Source: Anisodus tanguticus (Eukaryota > Streptophyta > Magnoliopsida > Solanales > Solanaceae). Taken from it: DNA of 64,000 nucleotides. Of this stretch, positions 22,330 to 32,445 are shown piece after piece. Where the stretch lies: assembly GCA_034509755.1 (NCBI GenBank), contig CM067559.1, forward strand, positions 19,760,501 to 19,824,500. Reading direction: 5' to 3'. Numbering within the stretch: position 1 is the first letter of the stretch; each line of letters opens with the position of its first letter. The notes below the pieces were generated by a model. The model was not told the DNA's origin and did no database searches. It saw only the letters and a list, made by a program, of their open reading frames with translations. Position numbers and translations under genes: made by a program.

Positions 22330-24205
22330 CAATCCAATCTTCTTCTCTTTTGATCATATGGATGTGGTTGGTACCATGATTCGGGAGATTATTTGTATTC
22401 ACATTCGGTGTAGCGGCCTCCAAGATGATCTCTTACTTGTCAATCAAATCTTGCAACTTATGCTTTAGATTAATGCAATCTTTGGTAGTGATCCCATTCC
22501 CCCAAAATGGTAAGCACAAGTTTGATCAGCTCTATAAAAATGATTTCTAGGATTAGAAGGCTTTGGCGGCACAGTTTTGATGATAACGGTGGCATGAAGC
22601 TTATTGAATAAGCTTATCCGCATTTTGAAAAGTGGAGTGAACGTCCAAGGAGGCTTTCTCTAAAAGTTTTGACATAGCAAGTCATATGTGGCTGGAGGCG
22701 GCTGATTATGACGATTTTGCTGGTTTTGAGGTGCTTGATACGCGGATGCGGGAATATGATAATTTGGAGATGGAGCTTGGTAAGTGGGTACATGTGTTTG
22801 GTAGTTTGGATGTGGAGCTTGGTAGTTGGGATGTGCATAATGTATGGGCACAGGCTGTAAGGTAATTGTATGTTATTGATTGGAGAAGGAGATTGGTATA
22901 CGTCTAAGGATGATTGTGATCTTTCCTTTCTACGACTCCTCGGGCTAGGGGTGTGAGAGACGTTTGTCACATCTTTTTTTTTCTTTTTTGTAGCTCTGGT
23001 GGAGCTTGCTGCACTAGCTTTGTTGACAATGTTGACAATCTTTACAGTTGTGAGGCCATCTTCTAATGCCTCTCCCATTTGGACTAAATTAGAGAATGAC
23101 ATCCAAGCCATAGCCAACATTCGGTCATAACAGTCTAACTCCTAGGATAGAATGAACACTGAGACCAGTTCTTCCTCGCTCATCAGAGGCTACACTCGAG
23201 CGGCTTCATCCCTCCACCTACTTGCATACTCGCGGTAGGTTTCAATTGACTTATATCTGATCTTCTCCAAAGAGTAGCAATCAGGCATTATTCTACGTTG
23301 AAGCAAAACTTATCCTTAAAGGCTCCTGCCATTTCTTCCCAAGAGTCCCAGCTACGAACTTGAGTTATGAACCATTTGGATGCTTTACCTGTGAGGCTTC
23401 AGCTGAATAGCCTCATTATCAATGCCTCATTTCCTTTGGCGCCGACCAGTTGGTCACAGTAAGCTCTCAGATGAGCTTTGGGGTTTCTCGTGCCGTTAAA
23501 GAGTTCAAATTTGGAAACTTTGAAGCCCTCTGGCAAGTCCAAATCTGGATGCATGCACAGGTCATCATATCTCAATCCCGTTGCTTTGTAGGAGACTTTA
23601 GACTTCTCGAATAGATCTATCATTTTCTACTCGATTTCCTTGTCTCTCAGTCCTACTTGGACCTCCATGCCTTTTCCATCCTTGTAGTGATCTAGGTCTA
23701 GCATGGAGACAATGGGAGTGATTGGAGTGTGGAGGGATATAATGGGGTGAGCGCCCCGACTTTTGGGAGTGCTCACAACTTTGGGACTAGTGTGGGTAGT
23801 AGCGTTTTGGTAGATGATGGGATCAACATAAATAGGTAGTGCCTAAAGAGCAAGCATTGAATGAAAAGTCCCATCTATGTGGGTGGCATTTACTGGAGGT
23901 GGTGTTTGGTATGAGGCCCCAATACGAGCGTTCGGGAAGTGTTCCGTGACAAGATAGTTTATAGATGGAAAAGGTGGGGGAGGCCTTCTTGCCTTAACAA
24001 CAGATGCTTCTTTGGCAGCGTTGATTGCTTCATTTCTCATAACTTGTTCTTGAAGGTCAGCGACTTTCTTAAACAACAAGGTGATCACATCCTCGGAGTG
24101 CGAGGCATTCTAGAGATCTTGAGGCATAATGTCCTCAATCATAGCATTCTTGTTGCATGCTTCCTCGGAAGTACCAGTCATTGTTGCTTTCTCTTGTTGA
24201 TTTAG
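22330..24205 (-). pseudogene. Ogre gag (broken)
   Basis: Gag-like frame on the minus strand. The N-terminal part (23843-24205) includes VADLQEQVMRNEAINAAKEA. The conserved centre (23399-23623) reads DDLCMHPDLDLPEGFKVSKF, then NPKAHLRAYCDQLVGAKGN and ALIMRLFS, a hallmark of Tat/Ogre gags. After stops it continues with WDSWEEMAGAFKDKF. The C-terminal part (22614-23120) has a basic stretch, then a Pro/Tyr/Gln-rich spacer (YQAPHPNYQTHVPTYQAP), and ends near 22500 in a degraded CAYH-GE zinc-like region. It is interrupted by the Tekay-like element at 22325. Confidence 0.85.
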
Positions 24206-25045
24206 GGATGCTATTAAGGCTTTAGATCTGGTAAATTATGCTAATGTAATGCAATAGTTCGACCCTTTTCTATAAAAAGAAAAATAACTTAAAAGCAAAT
24301 GACGTTAGTACGATAGTTGGAAATCAATAATACAAGATATCACAGATAAGTTGCAAATAAAACATGTAGACTCATGTATTTGATCCGAACTCTTGATTGA
24401 TTTTTCCGTTCTAGGGGTAGTTTGGTCATTTTGGTTAATTTTGGTTTTTAGGGTTTCAGTTTGGTGGTTCATGGTTGATTTGCCACCATGCTATTGTTGA
24501 ACCAGAAAGATCTCAAGACGCAGCAACACCTATAATGCCTTTTCTTCCACTCTTGGGAGAAGGGCAGACTCAAGTTCACAGGCATCAAACATAAACATAG
24601 AAAATCTCATTGGAGGAAGGGATGGTGATTAACTGATAGAACCTCTTCTCTTCTTTCAAATCGCATCTCTCAAGTGAGAAGAAAAGGCAACTATTCTATA
24701 AATAGGGGAAGAATTATAATTTATATAATAAAGGAGCCGAGTCTTATGTAGACTTCCTACGTATCCCTCATCGGAAAATCAAGCTCATTCGTAGTTCGGG
24801 TTACATAGAATTTTTATCCTAATTTATTCTACCCAAATTTTACCCTGACCAGGCCCGATATGGGCTTCCCACGTATCCTTTCTCAGGTCATCATGTCAGA
24901 CGTGGCTTCGTTTATAAAAAAGTGGGAGGAGGATATCTTTGATTGAAAGCTAGAAAATGGGACGCCTAAACTAACCAAAAATGACTTCTCCTCGAAGCCA
25001 TGGCGGGTCATCATCATTACAACCGCGCATTTCCCAGCGACTTTC
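24206..25045 (-). other. Ogre spacer between ORF1 and gag, with two hairpin motifs (S1, S2)
   Basis: Non-coding. It contains two copies of the CCTACGTATCC motif: S1 at about 24736-24806 (GCCGAGTC, TTCCTACGTATCC, AAAATCAAG, CGTAGTTCGG) and S2 at about 24848-24915 (GGCCCGATATGGG, TTCCCACGTATCC, TCATCATGT). They match the three units at 14145-14415 in orientation and in element order of conserved blocks. Confidence 0.75.
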
Positions 25046-27900
25046 CTAAAAGCGACCTTGTATCACAGCCCAAATCTGGCGGGTGTTAACCAAATGCTCC
25101 AACTCGAACTTAAAAGCTTCACATTTTTCGATGTCGTGCCCGGGAACCCTTGAATGGTACAACCATATCTTCTTCCTTGAAGTGCTTGCACAGAGTTTCC
25201 AGGTGGTTTTGAGTGAGAGAACCTTATAGGTGCGAACCAAGAGTGAGAAGATATTTGCGTATGAATCTTCAAAGGCAGTGAAGTTGTAACGCCAAAGTCG
25301 TATGTCCATGGTGATTGTTTCACGAGGCATAATAGAGTCATAGACCAGTAGGGAGTAAGTTCCCCACAGGTTACAAATGACTTTTTCATCAATCAGTCTG
25401 ACTGCTTTTCTCTTGAAGGCTATACATTCATCAATGTCGTGGCCAAGTTGACTTCTATGGTACAAGCATTTTTTATGAGCAAAGAGAGGTGCACAAGTCG
25501 GGAGTACGTGCGAGCTAGGGTGTGCCAATCTGGCATCTTTTATCCTATTGAAGACCTCAGTGTTTCACACTTCCTTTGGTCCGACTCTGAAATGAGAACT
25601 GCAGGCTTTGAGGGCAATCGCCCACCACATCGGAGATGACATATGGGGAGGCCCTTGTGGTGCCCTACAATGATTAGTAACTTCATCAATGACTAGGGTA
25701 ACTCCTTTAAGTACCCTTCTTGTTTCCCCATATGGTATTGGGTCATTCTCAGGTAGGTGTGTCAGAGAGACATAGTCGTCCACCATCTTCTTGACCTCTT
25801 CAGGGAGGTTCCAGTATTGTGGTTTTCCCTCGGGGGATTTGTCAGCTAAATTTCCCACAAATATCAAGGTATCGTCAACATCCTTCATCTTGGCTCTTGC
25901 AAACTCAATCATCGTGTCTACTTTGTGAATCTTTGTCTGAAGTGACTCATCGATCTCTTCATCGCTGACCAGGTCGATGACTGGTGAGATGATACTATGA
26001 TTGTCTGAGTATCCATAGGTAGCAAATCAACCTTTTAAGAGGAGGTGAATTTAGTCAACTTTGGTATTTTTTTGTATTTTTCTTTTAGGTTGGTGTCTGG
26101 AATGTGGGACCAATCAAGTGTTCAGACGGGACATATGAAAACACATAAGCAATTTATATCACAAAAGCACATAAGCAGTTATAATATTCTCGTTCCTATA
26201 CCTCGTTACTCCAAGGCTTTCAAATAGTTTGAAGCATAAATATGTCAAATGTTAATTAAAACCATTGCCCCATAATCATTCCATTAATAATACTATCTTC
26301 TCCAATGGTTTTACAAGGCATAAATAAAAGAAGTGAATCAGAAGAAGTCGCCTCCAGTGGCTGATGATGAAGCTCTGTTAATTCGAGCTCTCTTGGCCCT
26401 TTGAAGGGCGGACTGGATCCTGAAATGTGTAGACATAAGAATGGAACTAACCTAATGGCCCTTTTTTGTGGGGGTCATATGTACAGTGTCATCCATAGCT
26501 CCCTTCAGGCGAGCGTCTAAGTCCTCAGGGCACTCGTGCGTGAAGTCTAGCTCCTCGGTCAAGCTAGCTATGACGGCCTGATCATACTCTATCTTCTCTA
26601 AATACTTGGCTTCTCGATCATTAGCATGTCTTTAAATGCGGTGATCCTAGATCTCGGCCTTTAAATTCTGATCTATTCTGGCATAGTAGCGGTTGGGCCC
26701 CGATGTGAGGGTACCCTACAAGTGTGCTCTCAACCAATCGACATAGTCTTCATCATGACCCTAGCGAAGATGATCATCAGCTAGAGTCTCTGGACCCCAA
26801 TTGATTCGACCATTCCACTCTCGGATGATGTCCGTAACTCTTTTGATCTTGTCGCCCTCGTAGTCAACCATATATTCCCCCATAATCCCTATATGAGGGA
26901 TTACTTGTTTCCTTCCAAATTGTCTTAGGACCCTAAGAGGTGTGTATAGTTGAATTCCTCAGATCCTCATAAGTGGTAGGAAAGGGGATATTCTGCCTCT
27001 CACAGATATGGTCTCGGATATAAGGTTGGGAAATCTCCATTGGATGTTGTCCTCTCAAAGCGTAAAAAAGATAAAAGCCCACCCCTCTTTGGATTGGGTC
27101 CCAAAGTTTGGGTAAGTGACTTTGAGGTCATCTTCTCTATGCTTAGGGTCTCGGTATGATGGAATCTCAATTTTATGGTGGTGTTTAATAATCCACCATT
27201 GGACTAGGAGGTTACAACCTTAGAAGTACCTATGCATGTTTCGACATTGATATAGGGCTCGGTAAATGTCAGACAGCATGACTGGGACTAGGTCATAGTA
27301 TTTGGTTTTTCATTTGTAGATATGCCACGGAAGATAGCATGGGTGACAAAGATGACCCATGTATCTAGGGTTGGAAATGGTCTTTGAGAAATACCATGGT
27401 TCCTAGGAGGCATATGGCGAAGGCTAGGGGTCAGGTGGCTTCCCAAGAGGCATATGATTGAAACACTACGGAGTGTTTGACATACCCATGTCTAAACCCA
27501 AACCGACTATAGAGGTCCCTAAAGTCTATGATCAGGCTGAAAATCCAATCGGCACTAGCTAAGGACAAGAACTTAAGGATCTCACCGGGGGTCGGCTTAT
27601 GCGGTACTAGGAGATTGTGGTTGGGTTTCTTCCTTCGCCTCAAATAGGTACCTACGATGTCTATGTAGTCTCGGTTCTCTTCTAAGGTTGGGGTCATCTC
27701 AAAGTCTCTAAACCTAAAGACCATTCTCTCTCTATTCGAATACCCAATAAGGACTTCTAACAGGTCGATATTTCCTTTCATGGTCATAAGGGAAGGTAGG
27801 TGTCCTAGACAGTCCGTTATTTTCTTTTGTTGTGAGGTATCTATCCATGACCACCAAATCTATAGCATTTTGGGTGCCTCGATAACCATGTCGAATTTCA
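25046..27900 (-). pseudogene. Ogre ORF1 (broken)
   Basis: Ogre elements carry an extra ORF before gag whose role is unknown. The N-terminal part (27431-27787) reads NRERMVFRFRDFEMTPTLEE, then KPTPGEILKFLSL and FRDLYSRFG, like the conserved region of Ogre ORF1, which resembles plant mobile-domain proteins. Further left, 25565-25912 is an acidic/basic stretch. 25046-25528 has two GHDI-(D/E)-x-C motifs (CLYHRSQLGHDIDECIAFK and YHSRVPGHDIEKCEAFKFEL), similar to CEYH...GH...C zinc-like motifs in Ogre proteins. Many stops and frameshifts lie in between (25913-27430). Confidence 0.75.
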
Positions 27901-28453
27901 GATTAGTATGCATCTACAATACATAGCATGATTAATTTTCCTCCTCCCTTAAGGAGCAATGGTTTATCACACAAGGCACAATTAATGCTTCCACATAGCA
28001 AGTAGTTGGATGTGGTGCTATCAGGTCGGAGACCCTCAAGGCACAATGAATTCAGCCTACTAGGTCTAGGTAGGTCTGAGATACCTGAACCTATCTAAGT
28101 CAGTATGCGCTAGTTCAAGGGATTTGGCTTCACTCTATCCTAGTTGTACTAGAGTGGTTTAACAAATGACTTTAGGGACCCGAGTGGACAACCAGGGTAA
28201 ACCATTGTCGACTATTTGATGACCGTGTACCAACTACATCTTCAACGTGTTCCAAGAAAGGTTTTTGGTTTTATACTGAAGGGTGACTGTGAAACCGCAT
28301 AATCTTCTTTTTGCACTCATGCAAGTGTGTGTGCATTCTATTTGGCGGAAGATGAATGACAGTTATAATTGCGGTATTTAAGCACATAGACAATTTATAT
28401 CATTTAAAAAGCATGTTGTATTAGAACCTTTATGGTTAGAACCTAGGTTTAAA
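27901..28453 (-). other. Ogre 5' leader
   Basis: Between the 5' LTR and ORF1. I see no domain or repeat here. Confidence 0.45.
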
Positions 28454-28463
28454 CCCAGCAGAG
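28454..28463 (-). promoter_or_regulatory. Remnant of Ogre primer binding site
   Basis: The minus strand reads CTCTGCTGGG six bases inside the LTR edge. Ogre elements are known to use tRNA-Arg, whose primer site ends in a similar CTCTGCTGGG block. The bases before it no longer match, so the site is decayed. Confidence 0.45.
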
Positions 28464-30172
28464 ATCATCTGTTACGATTCACTTTACGCGGGTAATACAT
28501 AAAAGCTACTAAGAGTTTGGATGGTGCTCTAAGTCGGATAATGTTTTTTAAAATCGCCACCAAATTTATAGATAAATTTAAAAAACCAGTGTGAAAGAAT
28601 TTATACAAATTTATTGACCTACAGGTTATATAGCATGCTTAAAATGATCCAAATTACTTTAAGTGTTTAATGTCCGCAAAATATTTGTCATTCATTTATT
28701 CAAAAACTCAAAGTTTTGTTTGAAAACGAGTTAAGCTCATGCACGGGGTCAATTTGTTTTCGAACTAAAACACTCAATTGTCAATTTAAGTAGAAATCCA
28801 TATTTAGTCCAACAATATTGACTAATTCACACTTGTTTCTTTTGAAAAATCTTTTCAAGGTTTTGAAAGGAGTAAAATTCTTTTAAAATGACAAGTTAGT
28901 TTTTTGGAAGAAAAAGTAATACAAAATGATTTTTGTTTCTTTTTTGCATACTATATCTTCCAAGGTTAACTTATATTCAAACATCTAAAATCATCAACTA
29001 TAGGTTTTAAAGTCTAAAATCATTTAATTGGGATTAACCCGTAAAACCATCTTTTAAAAAATGTCAATTTGGTCCAAGTCCAGCAGCCCATTGATTTAAG
29101 TCACTCATTCCCAATTCTTGGTCCTTTAATTATCCATAATTCGTTCTATTCAAGTCCAAAGTCCCAAATTCCATCTTTCAGATTAAAGTCATGAATTTAA
29201 AGTCCGAATTCATCCCAAATCTCAGTCTGAAAATCATTTCCTTTGTCTCCACTTTAAACATCCAAAACGTTTTTTATTCAATTTTCAGATTTAAACAAGT
29301 TTTGAAATCTATTTTAGCAATCTAAACTAAATGATTTACGTATCGTTTGCCTATCCTAAGTTATAACTATAAAAGGTTCCAATAAATAAAGTATGTTTTA
29401 TTACATATATATACATAGAAATTAGGGATGAAAAAAATGTAAAAGAGAAATGTTCAAGCTGGTGGGCCTACATAAGTCCACCAGTTGGCTATTTTCACCT
29501 ATAGCTGGGCCTTCACGTCAATATTAGCTTCCCTTTCAAGTTCATACTCGATCAAAAATATACTTGACTGGGTTCGCCCAATCGGCTAGGTATGAAATGC
29601 TTATAGACACTCGAACTCACCTGAATGAAATGATAAGCTAAGTAAGGGCCCATCTCGTTGTAATGCAGCAGGGGAAAATGAGGCACAAATGAAGATAATA
29701 GGTAGAAAGCATATAAGCTCATCTATGCAAATTAAAACAAAATATAACAGATAGAACTTATATAAAAAAACACTCAAATTCGGCCCAAAACTTAACTAGT
29801 AAGCCATAAAGGGAGTAAAGATCAAGTGGTTGGGCTCAGCTCAATTCATATCATATAGGCAGAAGAGAAATTGGTTGAAGACAAACCTCTGGGCTAAGCT
29901 CAAGCTATTATAAGAGTGCAAAAAAGGCAAATAAGATAGCAAAAAAGGGCCAGGCCCATCAAATGCATGAAAGAAACAAGTTCAAGTGACATGTAATGAG
30001 ACCATATACATATTATATATCTACTATACCAAAAATATGAGATACATGAGTAGCATATATAATCTATATACTTGAATGCTAAACACATAAAAATGATATA
30101 CCAGGCAAGCATGTGGTATCCACACAAGTATCATGAAAGGAAATGAAAGAAGAACATGCTCGAATTAGCCTC

Positions 30173-30901
30173 TTTGTTATAGAAATCCACAGACAACATT
30201 CTGGAACTTCCAAACCAAAGAAATGCAAGATGAGAAGGAGCTTTTTATGTTACGCTTCAATAGAATGAATTCGGTAAGGGTAGAATAGGCCCTATGGTCG
30301 ATCGAAGGTGTTGTTCCACTTGAACTCAAATCTATCTGACCTTCAATCCATCTTTGTCCAGCCAGCTCATAACAAAATGTTAGACCAATCTCAGGGCTGA
30401 CATAACCGAATTGGTTGAGGAAAAGGAACCCCCCACAATTAATTTTTTTTTGTAAGGTCATTTGTAATTCTTCGATTCCGCGCGGTCGACTTTCTATTAA
30501 TAATTTTGGGAATCCCATAAAGATTATGACCTGGATCAGATCAATTCTTTTTTGAGTCTCTATACGTGCAATTCCCTCGACGCCAGAGGACGTTCTCATA
30601 TTCTTTTGTACATAATTCTTGATACAATCTCTTATTTTTTGATCTTCTTGTAAACCTTCGACTCAAGTCTGGAGTCGCCAGGTGAGACATTCAGTTCACG
30701 AATCAGAAACCTATCTCCACAGCAAGCTCCTCAATTTGACCCAGTCCGTCACGCTTTGGACATCGCCACCGGGATCGTTGAGGCCGGGGGGCCCCTAGGC
30801 TGCGGAGGGTTCTGGGGGGAAATCCACTTTGTTATCTGATGACAAGGCGTGAGATTGACGCCAACTCTCACTCTCAGAGTCAAAGCTTTGGTTGGCGCAA
30901 T
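30173..30901. other. Composite organellar-type DNA insertion in the Ogre 5' LTR
   Basis: The sister LTR reads straight through ATTAGCCTC-AAACATTTTTACCC (about 8171-8190). Here ATTAGCCTC (ending 30172) is followed by ~730 bp of unrelated DNA before CATTTTTACCC resumes at 30902. The middle (30437-30659) is plastid rps3. The left part (30173-30436) and right part (30660-30901, GC-rich with CGGGGGGCCCC) are not recognised. A mitochondrial segment that already held plastid DNA would fit. Confidence 0.8.
30437..30659 (-). pseudogene. rps3: Fragment of plastid ribosomal protein S3 gene
   Basis: The minus strand reads GLQEDQKIRDCIKNYVQKN, then MRTSSGVEGIARIETQKR and IDLIQVIIFMGFPKLLIES, then IEELQMTLQK. 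This is the N-terminal to central part (about residues 31-104 of ~218) of plastid uS3, a small-subunit ribosomal protein. The frame is still open, suggesting a fairly recent transfer. It then runs into unrelated sequence after LQKKIN. Both ends of the gene are absent, so it cannot be functional. Confidence 0.87.
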
Positions 30902-32075
30902 CATTTTTACCCTTTCACACACATGTCTAGAGGCATGGGAGGCCAAGTAAACATATACACTACTCCAGAATGGATCACAAAATTAAGAAGGGTCATTTTG
31001 GGTCTATTTCATATTAAATGGGGCCAATAAAACATTCAATATGCAAATATTCTCATATGAATCCCTTGGATCACAAAGGAGCTCTAAAATGCGTCCCTAT
31101 ATGCAAGACTCTAAATTGGAATATTAGGCAAAAATCAATAGCATGCTAAGTAATAGAATATACTCAATTATGGAATTCAAGACTAGTCAGGGGTCCTAAA
31201 CAAGTATACAAAAACAACAAATATCCACACTTTACAACTAGGGAAGTTTGAATTCTTCACTAAGTCACACATTATACTTAGATGACTAGGTTGACACACA
31301 AGTTTCAGGTTGATAGTCTTAACAAGGCTCAACAATGTTGTACCAAATCAAACTAGTTATTAATGCATTCATGACAGTCTTGTCCAGCTAATCAATATAA
31401 GAAGGGATCTAGTATCCCTTTAATACTAAATGGGATGCAGACAAATGTGTTTATGCATAATATGAATGGTATGTCTCAAGAACCAAAACAAAACTTACAA
31501 ACCAGACAAGATAACACTATGACATATCAAGGGCTATTCTTCTACATGACAGGAATATCGTTCTACAACAAGCACACACCAGTCATACCTTGCAAACATC
31601 ATGCTATCATCATTTGAGAATTCAACATGACAGATACCTAGGTCAAACCTAATAGAGCTCACTCATATGAATGAGACATAACATAGTAGTACATGGTATA
31701 GCCTAGCATACATGGTTTCATGAACTTAAACTCTAGCTTAAGACCTTGAACTGGACAAACTTAATATGCAGACCTTTGGCTTTCAATTCTAATCTAGAGA
31801 AAGTAGTGTAATAACAACAAATTGTCCTAGGGAAAACAAATATGAATAAACAGATATATCATTTTACACAAATACCAATATCATACCCCCTTATCCTCAT
31901 AGCAGCTTTAAGGAAACACAGAAAAATTGAAAGAAGCATCGGAGACCAAAAAAAGTATCATACTTATCATACTCCATGTATTTTATCTAAAGGCATCAAA
32001 ATATATCATGCTTCAAAACATAGGGGTTGAATATCATTTTAGAGACTAAAGTATACAAGTTAAAACATCATCCTA

Positions 32076-32445
32076 TTTAACCTAGCCAAGACATACTTTT
32101 CTAAAGAATCGCCTAAGATAACCAAATATCTAAATTTTACAAATAAGACCACAACGTACGTCTGATTGTCTCGCAAAGTGAATCAATGACTCAACTAAGT
32201 CATAAATGATCATCCAAAACTACCGAAAGCGACGGATCCCATAAACAAACACATATACTTAAAAGTCAACCTTGAGTCAATTCTAAGATTCTCTATTTGG
32301 GTTTTTCTTCAAAAACTCACGTAAATGAACCTTGGGATCCATACCACCCATCCCGCATATCACAAACCCTACAAAGTGTCTACGGGAAGGGTAAAATGCT
32401 CAAATAGGGGGTCTTAGGCTAAAAATGACCGGATGGGTCATTATA
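32076..32445 (-). repeat. Gypsy LTR fragment, first 370 bp (minus orientation)
   Basis: It is similar to 61943-62312 throughout (CTTTTCTAAAGAAT, CAATGACTC-ACTAAG, CCTTGAGTCAA, GGATGGGTCATTA). In the other copy the right edge adjoins a polypurine tract, so this edge is the LTR start on the minus strand. The left edge is the breakpoint with the Ogre 5' LTR. Confidence 0.75.

Larger units (their letters stand above)
6472..32075 (-). mobile_element. Ogre/Tat-type Ty3/gypsy retrotransposon, pol mostly deleted, host to nested insertions
   Basis: The two long LTR copies (6472-11417 and 28470-32075) are direct repeats. The internal region reads on the minus strand: tRNA-primer remnant, ORF1, gag, (pol missing), the last pol codons, a repeat-rich 3' UTR, a short polypurine tract and the 3' LTR. 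An extra ORF1 before gag, LTRs near 5 kb, a PBS core like the tRNA-Arg one and tandem repeats in the 3' UTR are known Ogre features. The LTRs differ by many indels, so the element is not young. The right LTR is cut at 32075, so no target duplication can be checked; the 5 bases left of 6472 are AAAAC. Confidence 0.85.
28470..32075 (-). repeat. Ogre 5' LTR, truncated at its outer end
   Basis: It starts TGTTACGATTC at 28470 and aligns with 6472-9597. Homology stops after CATCCTA at 32075. The part matching 9598-11417 of the sister LTR (about 0.8 kb without the MITE cluster), which is the outer U3 end, is missing. It carries the 30173-30901 insertion and lacks ~250 bp present at 8630-8890 in the sister. 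Confidence 0.85.

Noticed and set aside
30749..30946. Open stretch of 65 codons over the right part of the organellar insert
   Set aside because: Crosses the insert boundary into LTR sequence and matches no protein I recognise.
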